DNA of 64,000 bases from contig JAPWUU010000001.1 of the NCBI GenBank assembly GCA_028275365.1, positions 1-64,000 on the forward strand, written 5' to 3'. The position numbers and the translations under genes are program-made. Within the stretch, counting starts at the first letter, position 1, and the number at the start of each line of letters is the position of its first letter. The notes under the pieces are model-generated. The model saw only the letters and a list, made by a program, of their open reading frames with translations, was not told the DNA's origin and did no database searches. Origin of the DNA: Candidatus Caldatribacterium sp. (GTDB lineage: Bacteria; Atribacterota; Atribacteria; Atribacterales; Caldatribacteriaceae). This document shows, piece by piece, positions 9,221-18,808 of the stretch.

Positions 9221-10819
9221 ATGAGGCGAGGAGTTTTTTGGGGAATTGTGATGGTTTTCCTTCTTGCTGTGGCAGTGGCTCATGCTGATATCACCCTGAC
9301 CAATGCTTCTGGAGAATCCATCACCTTCACTGAAGAAGAGCTTGGGACCATTGCAGCTTCTGGGGAAAAGCCCTTTGAGGGTATCACCATTACAGTTACT
9401 GTGAATCAGGGTGGGCCAAAAGGCGGCATTTCTGGGCCACTTTATGAGTGGCGGGATGCCTGGGAACAGATTACTGGAGCAAAGCTCAACATCGTTGAAA
9501 TTCCCTATGCGGAGCACTATCCCAAGGTTATGACCGACCTCATGACCGGTACTGGCCAGTACGACGGATTCTTCATCGGATCTGACTGGATGGGCGAGCT
9601 CGTGGCCGGTGAGTACATTATTCCCATCGACGACTATATGAAAGATCCTCGTTTCCCCAAGTGGGATCCCGATTCACTCCCACCTTCCATCCGCACGCTC
9701 TACACCTGGGGCGACAAATGGTACGGGCCGCTCAACGACTGCGACGGACAGATTCTCTACTACCGCAAGGATATCCTGACAAATCCCGATTACCGGGCAA
9801 AGTTCGAAGAGCAATACGGCTATGAGTACAACATCCCGCCGAAGACCTGGGACGAGCTCTACGATATCTCGGAGTTCTTCAACGGATGGGATTGGAACAA
9901 TGATGGTGAACCGGATTCAGGTATCGTCATGCATCTCAAAGTCGGTGCCCAGGGGATGTACCACTATGCCTCACTTTCTGCTCCCTTCTGCATTCTTCCT
10001 GGGGAAAAGGTTGACAAGTACCACAATGTCTACTGGTTTGACCCCGAGGATATGACGCCCCTCATTAACAGCGAGGGCCACGTTAAGGCTTTGGAATTCC
10101 AGCTCAAGCTCCAGAAGACCGGTCCCGATGCCCAGGTGGCTTGGAGTCTTGGCGAAGCCTGGGACTACTTCCTCCGGGGGAAAGCGGTATTCACTTTCTC
10201 CTGGGGCGATGTGGGGTCTCTGGTTCAGGATGAGACTCGCTCGAAGATCAAGGGGAAACTCGGGTGCTCCATTCTTCCCGGAAGCTACGAAGTGTACGAC
10301 CGTTCCCAGGGGAAGTTCGTTAAGTTCGACACCCCGAACGTCTGGGGGAACACCACCGGCGGTTCCTGGCATGGCGTGATTTCGGCCCTTTCAAAGCACC
10401 CCGAGGTTGTGTACCATCTCCTGGCGTTCCACGCTACGAACAAAATCAGTCTCTGGAATGTCCAGAGAGGCTGGACCGGTGTTGACCCTGGAGCCCGCTT
10501 CCATTTCCTGCCGCCTTACGGTACGGCAAGCCTTGACGACTATGTGGCGAACGGATTCAACCCTGAGGACGCCAAGGAATACCTGAAAGCCTACTACGAT
10601 AACTTCTTTGCCCCCAATATCGCGCCGTACCTGCGGATTCCTGGTGGGAACGAATACTGGGTGGCGCTGGATCGTCACCTCTCTGAGGCCTACACAGGCC
10701 AGGTCTCGGCGAAAGAGGCTCTTGACCGGGTGGCAAAGGACTGGGAGGATATTACTAACCGCTACGGACGTGAAGAGCAACTCAAGGTGTACCAGGAGTC
10801 CATTGGGTACGGGAAGTGA
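9221..10819 (+). CDS. Carbohydrate ABC transporter substrate-binding protein
   Basis: Signal peptide MRRGVFWGIVMVFLLAVAVAHA; family 1-type extracellular solute-binding protein features; followed by two permeases. Confidence 0.9.
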   Translation: MRRGVFWGIVMVFLLAVAVAHADITLTNASGESITFTEEELGTIAASGEKPFEGITITVTVNQGGPKGGISGPLYEWRDAWEQITGAKLNIVEIPYAEHYPKVMTDLMTGTGQYDGFFIGSDWMGELVAGEYIIPIDDYMKDPRFPKWDPDSLPPSIRTLYTWGDKWYGPLNDCDGQILYYRKDILTNPDYRAKFEEQYGYEYNIPPKTWDELYDISEFFNGWDWNNDGEPDSGIVMHLKVGAQGMYHYASLSAPFCILPGEKVDKYHNVYWFDPEDMTPLINSEGHVKALEFQLKLQKTGPDAQVAWSLGEAWDYFLRGKAVFTFSWGDVGSLVQDETRSKIKGKLGCSILPGSYEVYDRSQGKFVKFDTPNVWGNTTGGSWHGVISALSKHPEVVYHLLAFHATNKISLWNVQRGWTGVDPGARFHFLPPYGTASLDDYVANGFNPEDAKEYLKAYYDNFFAPNIAPYLRIPGGNEYWVALDRHLSEAYTGQVSAKEALDRVAKDWEDITNRYGREEQLKVYQESIGYGK

Positions 10820-10830
10820 GGGACGGCTCG

Positions 10831-10854
10831 GGGAGGGAGGTTTTCCTCCCTCCC
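10831..10854 (+). repeat. Perfect inverted repeat (hairpin) between substrate-binding protein and first permease genes
   Basis: GGGAGGGAGG-TTTT-CCTCCCTCCC; no T-tract follows. Confidence 0.85.
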
Positions 10855-10872
10855 TGTGAGGGGGGGAGAAAC

Positions 10873-11730
10873 GTGAAAAGGAAACGCATCAAGTACTTTT
10901 TTCTATTCCCCTCAATTTTCTGGGTTCTGGCTTTTACCATTTTCCCCCTGGTGTACTCTCTGGGTCTTACTCTTTTCCGGGTACGCCTGGGGAAACCTGC
11001 CCGTTTTGTGGGTCTGGCAAACTTTGCCCGGATTCTGAGCGACTACAAGATGTGGAATTCGCTGCGTATAACCCTTGTCTACGTTGCCGTGACGGTGACG
11101 CTCCAGGTCATTCTGGGGCTTTTGATTGCTCTCCTCTTCCACCAGGAGATCAAGGGGAAATCCCTGTTCCGTGCCCTGCTCATTCTTCCCATTTTCTGTA
11201 CCCCGGTGGCAGTGGGATACCTTGGTTTGACGGTTTTTTACGAAGAGGGCGGACCCATTAATAGCATCCTCATGAGTTTTTTTGGCACCAAAATTCCCTG
11301 GCTTTCGAATCCCTTCTGGGCCTGGGTGGCGATTCTTCTTCTCGATATCTGGCAGTGGACGCCTTTCTGTTTCCTGGTCATCCTTGCGGGACTCCAGTCG
11401 CTTCCTGAAGAAATCTACGACGCAGCGTACCTTGATTCCTCTTCGGAGTGGGAAATTTTCCGAAAGATTACCTTTCCCATGGTTCAGCCGGTCATCGTTA
11501 TCGTTTTGCTCTTGCGTCTCATTGAGTCCTTCAAAATCTTCGATGTGGTGTACAGCCTCACCGGTGGAGGTCCGGGAACCTCAACGGAGGTCTATTCTCT
11601 CTTCACCTACCGGACTGGCCTCAAGTTCTTCGACTTTGGGTATGCCTCAGTTTTGGGGTATCTCCTTCTTGCCATGGTGTCGGTAGCCGTGAATATTTTC
11701 TTCCGCCGGATTCGGGAAGTTTACGGGTAG
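10873..11730 (+). CDS. Carbohydrate ABC transporter permease (MalF-like)
   Basis: KRIKYFFLFPSIFWVLAFTIFPLVYSLGLTLF; EAA loop region EEIYDAAYLDSSSEWEIFRKITFPMVQPV. GTG start at 10873 follows GGGGGGAG. Confidence 0.92.
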   Translation: MKRKRIKYFFLFPSIFWVLAFTIFPLVYSLGLTLFRVRLGKPARFVGLANFARILSDYKMWNSLRITLVYVAVTVTLQVILGLLIALLFHQEIKGKSLFRALLILPIFCTPVAVGYLGLTVFYEEGGPINSILMSFFGTKIPWLSNPFWAWVAILLLDIWQWTPFCFLVILAGLQSLPEEIYDAAYLDSSSEWEIFRKITFPMVQPVIVIVLLLRLIESFKIFDVVYSLTGGGPGTSTEVYSLFTYRTGLKFFDFGYASVLGYLLLAMVSVAVNIFFRRIREVYG

Positions 11731-11739
11731 GAGGAAATT

Positions 11740-12594
11740 ATGGGAGTTGTCAGGAAACGCTCGAAAGTCGCCCTGGTTTTCCGGTACGTTCTCGTTGGCA
11801 TTATCCTCTTCTGGGCACTCTTTATGATTTACTGGGGTGTGGTAACCTCCCTCAAGCCTCCTGCAGAGACCTTTACGGTGACAGGGCTCTCGGTGCCCTT
11901 CGTTCAGTTTCGGCCAACGCTGGAGAACTGGCGGACGGAACTCTCAGTGCGGGAGAGTCGCATGGCTCTCCTCAACAGTGTCGTCGTTGCCATCTTCGCC
12001 ACCCTTATCGCCATGGCTTTGGGGGTTCCTGCAGGGTATGCTCTGGCCCGGTTTAAGTTCCGGCGAATTCGAAATCGCGACCTCACCATATGGTACCTCT
12101 CGCAGCGGGTCCTCCCTCCTGTGGTCGTAGTCATCCCCTTTTTCCTCATCATGCGAACCCTGCGCCTTCTCGACACTCGTCTGGCGCTCATCCTTGTGAA
12201 CGCCACCTTCACCTTACCCTTTGCGGTGGTCATCACTCGACAGGCCTTTCAGGAGCTCCCAGTGGAGCTTGAGGAGGCGGCAGCTGTTGACGGGTGTTCC
12301 GAGTTCACCGCTTTCTGGAAAATCGCCCTGCCTCTTGCAGCTCCCACGATTGTCGCCGTGGTGGCGATATGCGTGGCCTTTACCTGGAACGAGTTCCTTT
12401 TCGCCCTTTCTCTGACCTCCCTTCGGGCCAAGACGTTCCCCGTGTACCTTGCGGGTGCCGAGGATACCCGGGGGGTGCAGTTCTGGTTCATGGCCACACG
12501 AGCTATCCTTGCCCTGGGGCTTCCTGTTGTTCTTGCCGTGGCGATTCAGAAGTACATCGTCCGGGGATTGACCTTTGGCGCTGTTAAGGGATAA
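11740..12594 (+). CDS. Carbohydrate ABC transporter permease (MalG-like)
   Basis: EAA loop VELEEAAAVDGCSEFTAFWKIALPLAAPTIVAVVAICVAFTWNEFLFAL; C-terminal RGLTFGAVKG. Confidence 0.94.
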   Translation: MGVVRKRSKVALVFRYVLVGIILFWALFMIYWGVVTSLKPPAETFTVTGLSVPFVQFRPTLENWRTELSVRESRMALLNSVVVAIFATLIAMALGVPAGYALARFKFRRIRNRDLTIWYLSQRVLPPVVVVIPFFLIMRTLRLLDTRLALILVNATFTLPFAVVITRQAFQELPVELEEAAAVDGCSEFTAFWKIALPLAAPTIVAVVAICVAFTWNEFLFALSLTSLRAKTFPVYLAGAEDTRGVQFWFMATRAILALGLPVVLAVAIQKYIVRGLTFGAVKG

Positions 12595-12606
12595 GGAGAA
12601 CCCACC

Positions 12607-13458
12607 ATGCCTCTGGTTCCATCAAGCATGCTTCTTTGCCTGGCTGAAGAAGGGAACTTTGCCCTTCCGGCCTTCAACGTTCCTGTACCTGAATTCATCC
12701 TCTGGATTCTTGAAGAAGGCGAGAGGTTGAGGGCTCCCGTCATCATTCAGGTTGCCCCGGTGGAGTACCAGACGCTGGATATCCGCATGTTCTACGGGGC
12801 TCTCCTGTTGCTTTCCGAGCGCTTTTCCATCCCTTTTGCTTTTCACCTTGACCATGCCCGCAGGGTGGAGGAAGTCCTTTGTGCCCTCCGCAACGGGTGT
12901 TCATCGGTGATGATTGACGGTTCTCGTCTCCCCTTCAAGGAGAATGTTTCCGTGACACGAGACGTTGTTGCCCTTGCGCATCCTTTGGGGGTGCTTGTTG
13001 AAGGGGAACTTGGGAAAGTCGGAGGGCTTGAAGGTGACGAGGATGACGACAACGACGATGCCTTTACCTCCCCTGAGGAAGCAGAGGAGTTCGCCCGGAG
13101 GACGTCCGTTGACCTCCTTGCGGTGGCGGTGGGTACCCGCCACGGTTTCTACGACAGGACACCAGAGCTTCAGCTTGACCTTATCGAGGAAATTCGACAC
13201 CGAACCCGCCTTCCCCTTGTCCTCCATGGAGGAAGCGGAACGCCTCAGGAAGAGCTCCAGAAAGCCGTGGCGCGTGGTGTGCGGAAAATCAATTTCAGCA
13301 CCGCACTTCGGGCAGAGTACCTGCAGGCTTTTCGGAGTTTTGTGGAAGAACACCCCGGTGATGTCGCCGTCCACAAAATGCTCCCCTCTCTGGCTTTCCG
13401 GGTGAAAGAAGTGGTTCGGGAATGCATTGTTGCCTCACTGGCGCAGGGCAGGGTATAA
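12607..13458 (+). CDS. Class II fructose-bisphosphate/tagatose-bisphosphate aldolase family protein
   Basis: LPAFNVPVPE; PFAFHLDHARRVEEVLCALRNGCSSVMIDGSRLPFKENV; VEGELGKVGG; LPLVLHGGSGTPQEELQKAVARGVRKINFST. Confidence 0.92.
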   Translation: MPLVPSSMLLCLAEEGNFALPAFNVPVPEFILWILEEGERLRAPVIIQVAPVEYQTLDIRMFYGALLLLSERFSIPFAFHLDHARRVEEVLCALRNGCSSVMIDGSRLPFKENVSVTRDVVALAHPLGVLVEGELGKVGGLEGDEDDDNDDAFTSPEEAEEFARRTSVDLLAVAVGTRHGFYDRTPELQLDLIEEIRHRTRLPLVLHGGSGTPQEELQKAVARGVRKINFSTALRAEYLQAFRSFVEEHPGDVAVHKMLPSLAFRVKEVVRECIVASLAQGRV

Positions 13459-13485
13459 TGGACAAAAACTGCGGAGGGAGACGAC

Positions 13486-15321
13486 TTGGAGCCTTTCCTT
13501 GAGTTCCTCAAAGGTACCAGGGTCTGTCTCTGCGATGGCGCTATGGGGACGGAACTCCTCCGGCGGGGGTACCCCAAAGATGCTCCCCTTGAGCTTGCCA
13601 GCATAACGCACAGGGATCTCGTGCGGGGAATCCACGAGGAGTACCTTGCCTCCGGAGCACAGCTTCTTGAAACCAATACCTTTGGTGCCAATGCCCTGAA
13701 GCTCTCGCTTTTCGGCCTTGAGGAAAAGGTCGAGGATATTGTCCTTGCTGGAGTGCGTCTGGCGAAAGAGGTGTCCCGGGGTCGGGCGTATGTCCTGGGA
13801 AGCGTTGGTCCTCTGGGGAAGCCGGTGGGGAAGGGCCTTGGGGTTGAGGACGACAGAGCCAGGGAGTGCTACAGGCAGCAAATTGGAGCTCTCCTTGAGG
13901 GTGGGGTTGATGCCGTTCTCTTTGAGACCATGGCCTCAACCCATGAGGTCGCTCTGGCTGTGGAAGCGCTGCGGTCTTTTGACCAGAATATCCCGTACCT
14001 GGTGCAGTTCTCCTTTTTCCCCGATGGCACCACTCCCTCCGGGGACTCACTCCTTCGGGTTCTTGAGTTTTTGAAAAGCCTCGATGCCTGTGTGGTGGGC
14101 ATCAACTGCGGTAGTGGACCTCACGAGGCTGTGCAAATTCTCGAGCAGTTCTCCCGACACCTTCCCGGTCCTTTCTCTGTCCAGCCCAATGCTGGATACC
14201 CCCAGATCATCCAGGGGCGGATGGTCTACGGAGCCCCACCGGAGTATTTTGCCTCTTTTGCTGGGACCTTTGTCCGTCTGGGGGCAAAAATCCTTGGGGG
14301 GTGTTGTGGCACAACTCCCGAGCATATCAGGGCCCTGGCTCAAGCCATTGGGCACTTGGAGGAAGGAACGACCCTTGAAGTCCTTGAACCCGAGAGGAAG
14401 AAGGCGGTTTCTGAAGCCTCCTTTCCTCCCTCGACTTTTGCCGAGAAGCTCGGGAAGCGGTTCGTCTTCACTGTGGAAATTACCCCTCCTAAGGGAACCA
14501 ACCTGGAAGGGGTTAAGGAGGGTGTGCGTCTCCTCAAAAAGGCTGGGGTTGATGCCGTGAATATTTCTGATTCTCCTATGGCCCGGGTGCGCATCTCCCC
14601 CATTGCCCTGGCGCACATCCTCAAGGAGGAGCTCGGAGTGGAATCCATCGTCCACTTCACCTGTCGGGACCGAAACCTCATCTCGCTCCAGTCGGAGCTC
14701 CTTGGAGCCGCAGCCTTAGGGGTGCAGAATATCCTTGCCCTTACCGGAGACCCGCCTTCTGTAGGGGACCATCCCTTCGCCCGGCCGGTTTTTGAAGTGA
14801 CCTCAGAGGGGCTGGTGCTCATCCTGAGCCGGTTAAATAGCGGTGTGGATTTTGCCGGGAACCCCCTCGGGAAGGCCACGAACTTCACCATCGGGGTTGC
14901 CCTGAACCTCAATGCCCAAGACCTTTCTCAGGAGATTGAGCGCCTGAAGAGGAAAATCGATAACGGGGCACACTTCATCCTCACCCAGCCCATTTACGAC
15001 CCCAGGGATCTGGAGAGGTTTTTCGACCTTTTCCACGGTTCTTTGCCGCCTCTTCTTGGGGGTATTCTGCCACTCAGGTCTTTCCGCCACGCGGAGTTCC
15101 TGCACCACGAGGTTCCGGGTATCGTCATTCCTGAGCGCTTGCGAGCCCGCATGGCGCAAGCCGAAGACCCAAAGCACGAGGGGGTTGCTATTGCCCTTGA
15201 GGTTATCCGGGGTATCAGGGACATGGTCGCAGGAATTTACCTCATGCCACCTTTTGAGCGGTACGAAATGACTGTGGCCATTATCGAGGCCTTCCGAAAG
15301 GAGGACAAAGAAGATGCTTGA
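13486..15321 (+). CDS. Bifunctional homocysteine S-methyltransferase / methylenetetrahydrofolate reductase
   Basis: N-terminal CDGAMGTELLRRG...LETNTFGANALKL...GINCGSG...GGCCGTTPEHI; C-terminal FTVEITPPKGTN...VHFTCRDRNLISLQSELLGAAALGVQNILALTGDPP. Confidence 0.95.
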   Translation: MEPFLEFLKGTRVCLCDGAMGTELLRRGYPKDAPLELASITHRDLVRGIHEEYLASGAQLLETNTFGANALKLSLFGLEEKVEDIVLAGVRLAKEVSRGRAYVLGSVGPLGKPVGKGLGVEDDRARECYRQQIGALLEGGVDAVLFETMASTHEVALAVEALRSFDQNIPYLVQFSFFPDGTTPSGDSLLRVLEFLKSLDACVVGINCGSGPHEAVQILEQFSRHLPGPFSVQPNAGYPQIIQGRMVYGAPPEYFASFAGTFVRLGAKILGGCCGTTPEHIRALAQAIGHLEEGTTLEVLEPERKKAVSEASFPPSTFAEKLGKRFVFTVEITPPKGTNLEGVKEGVRLLKKAGVDAVNISDSPMARVRISPIALAHILKEELGVESIVHFTCRDRNLISLQSELLGAAALGVQNILALTGDPPSVGDHPFARPVFEVTSEGLVLILSRLNSGVDFAGNPLGKATNFTIGVALNLNAQDLSQEIERLKRKIDNGAHFILTQPIYDPRDLERFFDLFHGSLPPLLGGILPLRSFRHAEFLHHEVPGIVIPERLRARMAQAEDPKHEGVAIALEVIRGIRDMVAGIYLMPPFERYEMTVAIIEAFRKEDKEDA

Positions 15322-15721
15322 GTGGTCTGACCGTTTCGCCACTGGTATTGCTGAAATCGACGACCAGCATAAAGAGCTCTTCCGTCAGGTCAACCGTCTC
15401 CTTGAGGCCTGTTCCCAGGGAACGGGAAAGACGCTTCTTCCAGAAATCTTTGATTTCCTCGGGAAGTACGCTGTGGAGCACTTTGCCACCGAAGAGCGGT
15501 ACATGGAACGGTACGGGTATTCGGGGCTTGCGGAGCACCGGAAAGTGCACCAGGAATTTGTTCAGACCTTTCTGCAGTTCCGCCAGCAGGCTGAGGCCCA
15601 GGGCCCAGGGGTTCACCTCGTGGTACAGGTGAACAGGGTGCTTGTGGACTGGCTCAAAAACCACATTCTCAAGATGGACCAGGAAATGGGGAAGTTTCTG
15701 CAACAGGCCCTGAAGGGTTAA
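15314..15721 (+). CDS. Bacteriohemerythrin
   Basis: LEWSDRFATGIAEIDDQHKELFRQVNRL...YAVEHFATEERYMERYGYSGLAEHRKVHQEFV...NRVLVDWLKNHILKMDQEMGKFL: hemerythrin His/Asp/Glu pattern. Confidence 0.95.
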   Translation: MLEWSDRFATGIAEIDDQHKELFRQVNRLLEACSQGTGKTLLPEIFDFLGKYAVEHFATEERYMERYGYSGLAEHRKVHQEFVQTFLQFRQQAEAQGPGVHLVVQVNRVLVDWLKNHILKMDQEMGKFLQQALKG

Positions 15722-15726
15722 AGAGG

Positions 15727-17040
15727 ATGCTCAGGGTATGGGTTATTCTCGTGATTTCGGGGGTCCTCCTTGGTTCCATCGCCTGTGCGGGGGAAAGCCC
15801 TAAGTCTTTGAGTCTGGCCTTTCTTGAGCGCATTCGGAGGGGCATGTACGAGGAGGCCTGGGCCATGGAGGACGAGACCATGCGGTCGCTTCTGTCTTCG
15901 GAAGCCCTCAAAAGCCTCTGGGAGGGAATGACGAAAGACCTGGGGAACCTCCTGGCCTTTGAGGTGCAGCGGGAAGAGGAGAAAAATGGATGTACTGTGG
16001 TTTCTGTGCTCTCCCGCTTTGAGCGTGCAACCCTCCTTGCCCAGGTGGTGGTTGACGAACGTCAGAGAATCTCCGGGCTCTACTTTGTTCCTTACACTGC
16101 TTCGGTGTATTCCCCTCCCCCTTATGCTCCGGAGAGGTTCCGGGAAGCTCAAGTGACCTTTGGGCTTCCAGGTTTCGAACTCCCCGGGACTTTGACCTTA
16201 CCGGAGGGCAAAGGGCCCTTTCCCTGTGTTCTTCTCGTCCACGGTTCCGGGGCAAACGACCGGGATGAGACCGTCCTGGCCTGTAAACCCTTCAGGGACC
16301 TGGCGCTGGGTTTAGTGCGGGAAGGCATTGCCACGTTCCGGTACGATAAGAGGACCTATGTCCATGGGGCAGAGATTGCCCAGGTGCTACCTTCCTTCAC
16401 CGTGGAAGAGGAAGTCATCCAGGACGCGCTGGCGGCTCTCGAGTTTTTGAGGAAACAGAAGGATGTTGATACCCGGAGGGTGTTCCTCCTTGGGCATAGC
16501 CTCGGGGGGTGGCTTGCCCCCGAAATCGCCCTTCGGGATGGAGGTGTCCGGGGAATCGTTCTCTGCGCCGCTCCGGCTCGATCCCTTCCTGAGCTTGTTC
16601 CCGAGCAGATGGAGTATCTTTTCAGTCTCGATGGTACCGTGGACGAGAGTGAAGCCAGGCAGATTGAGGCGGTGAGGAAAACCGTCGTTGCCCTTCAAGA
16701 ACGTGCTCTTCGGGACGACGAGGCCGTGCCGTATCTTGGGGGGTACGCCCGTTATTACTACAGTCTCATGGGGCTTCAGCCCCTTAGGGATGTCCAGAGG
16801 CTTTCCTGTCCCATTCTTGTCGTCCAGGGTGGCCGGGACTTCCAGGTTCGGGAAAAGGACTTTCTCCTCTGGAAAGAAGCCCTGTCCTCTCACCCTCAGG
16901 CGACTTTCCGGTGGTATCCCCTCCTGAACCACCTCCTCATTCCCGGAGAGGGTCCCTCAACGCCTGGAGAATACGCACAACCCGGGCACGTTGACGAAAC
17001 CCTAGTTCGGGATATCGCCTTGTGGATTCGGGAGCACTGA
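15727..17040 (+). CDS. Alpha/beta hydrolase with N-terminal DUF3887-like domain
   Basis: VLLVHGSGANDRDET; RVFLLGHSLGGWLAPEIAL nucleophile elbow; N-terminal signal-like region and LLAFEVQREEEKNGCTVVSVLSRFERATLLAQVVVDERQRISGLYF. Confidence 0.85.
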   Translation: MLRVWVILVISGVLLGSIACAGESPKSLSLAFLERIRRGMYEEAWAMEDETMRSLLSSEALKSLWEGMTKDLGNLLAFEVQREEEKNGCTVVSVLSRFERATLLAQVVVDERQRISGLYFVPYTASVYSPPPYAPERFREAQVTFGLPGFELPGTLTLPEGKGPFPCVLLVHGSGANDRDETVLACKPFRDLALGLVREGIATFRYDKRTYVHGAEIAQVLPSFTVEEEVIQDALAALEFLRKQKDVDTRRVFLLGHSLGGWLAPEIALRDGGVRGIVLCAAPARSLPELVPEQMEYLFSLDGTVDESEARQIEAVRKTVVALQERALRDDEAVPYLGGYARYYYSLMGLQPLRDVQRLSCPILVVQGGRDFQVREKDFLLWKEALSSHPQATFRWYPLLNHLLIPGEGPSTPGEYAQPGHVDETLVRDIALWIREH

Positions 17041-18696
17041 TGAGGGAGTACGGCAGAGGAGTCTTCTCTGGAGTTCCCTCTGCCTCCGGAGGATGACGCC
17101 GTAGAGACGGTCGACCTCCCGTTCCGGGAGGTCGAAGTCTCCAACCAAGGTGCGGTGAGCAAAGCCGAGATCCTCAACTCGTGTTACCCTCCCGGGAATG
17201 ATGAAACGCTCTCCATAAGCCTCGAAAAGGAGCACCACCCTGTCCCCAACCATAAGGGAGCTGTCCTCAACAAGGAGAGCAATGCGCTCCCCGCCAACAG
17301 CCTCAGTCCTGGCCCTTCTGAGACCTTTGGGGTTTTGTGCAAGTTCTCGGACCAGGTCTTTCAGGTCTTTCTTCTCCGCTTTCAGGAAGTAGAGCTCCAG
17401 GCTCCAGGGAAGGATAAAGCTTTTTCTGTGCCGCATGGCTCTCTCCAGGGAGAAGAAGTGCCGTTCCCCACTTTGGGAAAGGTACCGGGCCTTTGCCTCT
17501 ATGGTGAGGTAGGAGAGCTCGTAGGAAATGAGCACTTCCTCTCCAGGTTCGAGGGGAGGAGTGTTGAAGGGGAAAACAATAACGGTCTTTTCCTCTTCGC
17601 TTTCCCCAACTCTTCCAGAGTATCCCTCTTCTTTCCCTTCCCGGATCCTTCGCACCATCACCTTAAGACCAGGAAAGAGGGGCATCTTTTCGCCTTCCAG
17701 GGGAGATAGGTAGTACTCGGGGATTTCAGAGAGAAGGGCCTGGATAATCTCTCGATTGAGCTTCCCTATTTCTCCCAGGATGGTGAGTTCTCTGATGGTT
17801 CCCTCCAGAGAATACGCCTCTCGGTAAGGGCGGTCATGGGCCAGGGCATCGAAAACGTCGCAGACGGCAAGAATTTGAGACTCGAGGGGAATTTCCTCTT
17901 CCCGAAGCCCCAGGTATCCGCTTCCGTCCAGGCGCTCATGGTGGCAACGGGCGAGGAAAACGTAGGGTTCTACAAACTCGTTTCCCAGGAAAATGTGGTC
18001 AAGCTCCAGGACGTGTCGCTTGACCTCTTCGAACTCCTCTTCGGTGAGTTTTCCAGGTTTCAGGAGAATTTCCCGGGGAACGAGGAGCTTACCAAGGTCA
18101 TGGATAAGGCCAGCAACCCGCACTGCCTCCTGCCTCTCCTCCGAAAGACCAAGACGGAAAGCTATCTGCTCGGCGAGAGCAGCCACCCGAAGAGAGTGAT
18201 GGTAGGTATAGGCGTCGATCCCCTCAAGGAGCGAGACAAAGCTTAGGAGGAAGCGATCAAGAACAAGATGACGGTTGTGCTCTACCCACGCTTCGTAAAG
18301 GTGAGAAGGAAAAGAGAGAGGATTGTTCCCCAGAGCTTCCCGGATGTCCCCTGTAATGTCTCTGGTGAGGACGAAAACGAGAAGGAGGAGAGGACAGGGA
18401 GCGACATAGAAGAGGAGCACCTTTTCCCCTTGCCCTTCAGAGAGAAGGAGGGAAGAATACGGGTTTTCCCAGTGGCTGCTTTCGACGAGTTTCCCCTGCG
18501 GAGGTTCTGACCAGTCGACCATCCGGGGAAGGGTGACCCTTAATCCTCGCAGAGTTACATCGCTTCCTTTTCCTGGGGTAAAAGCTGAGAGGATTTTCCA
18601 TTCTCCATTGAGGAGATGAAGGAAAAGGAAGACCTTTTGAATTTCTGACCTTTCAATCTTCCTAAGAAGATCCTCAAGGTACAAGTCCCAGTCCAC
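17002..18696 (-). CDS. HD-GYP domain protein with C-terminal PilZ-like region
   Basis: HSLRVAALAEQIAFRLGLSEERQEAVRVAGLIHDLGKLLVP...HHERLDGSGYLGL...VCDVFDALAHDRPYREAYS. GTG start (VDWDLYLEDLL) after GGAGGAG is preferred to the ORF-track ATG at 18747. Confidence 0.88.
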   Translation of the reverse strand: MDWDLYLEDLLRKIERSEIQKVFLFLHLLNGEWKILSAFTPGKGSDVTLRGLRVTLPRMVDWSEPPQGKLVESSHWENPYSSLLLSEGQGEKVLLFYVAPCPLLLLVFVLTRDITGDIREALGNNPLSFPSHLYEAWVEHNRHLVLDRFLLSFVSLLEGIDAYTYHHSLRVAALAEQIAFRLGLSEERQEAVRVAGLIHDLGKLLVPREILLKPGKLTEEEFEEVKRHVLELDHIFLGNEFVEPYVFLARCHHERLDGSGYLGLREEEIPLESQILAVCDVFDALAHDRPYREAYSLEGTIRELTILGEIGKLNREIIQALLSEIPEYYLSPLEGEKMPLFPGLKVMVRRIREGKEEGYSGRVGESEEEKTVIVFPFNTPPLEPGEEVLISYELSYLTIEAKARYLSQSGERHFFSLERAMRHRKSFILPWSLELYFLKAEKKDLKDLVRELAQNPKGLRRARTEAVGGERIALLVEDSSLMVGDRVVLLFEAYGERFIIPGRVTRVEDLGFAHRTLVGDFDLPEREVDRLYGVILRRQRELQRRLLCRTPSSVLPNPQGDIPN

Positions 18697-18808
18697 AGTC
18701 TCCGCTCCTCCTGGAACAGAGCGTTGAAACCCTCGAAATTGTACCATACAATATCTTGCAAAAAACCTGGTTGTTCCCAGTCGTCAGCGAAATTCGGAGG
18801 GGTGACGG

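Noticed and set aside
13018-13080. Acidic stretch GDEDDDNDDAFTSPEEAEEF in the GatY/KbaY-like aldolase
   Set aside because: This family commonly has an acidic, variable loop here; not clearly unusual.
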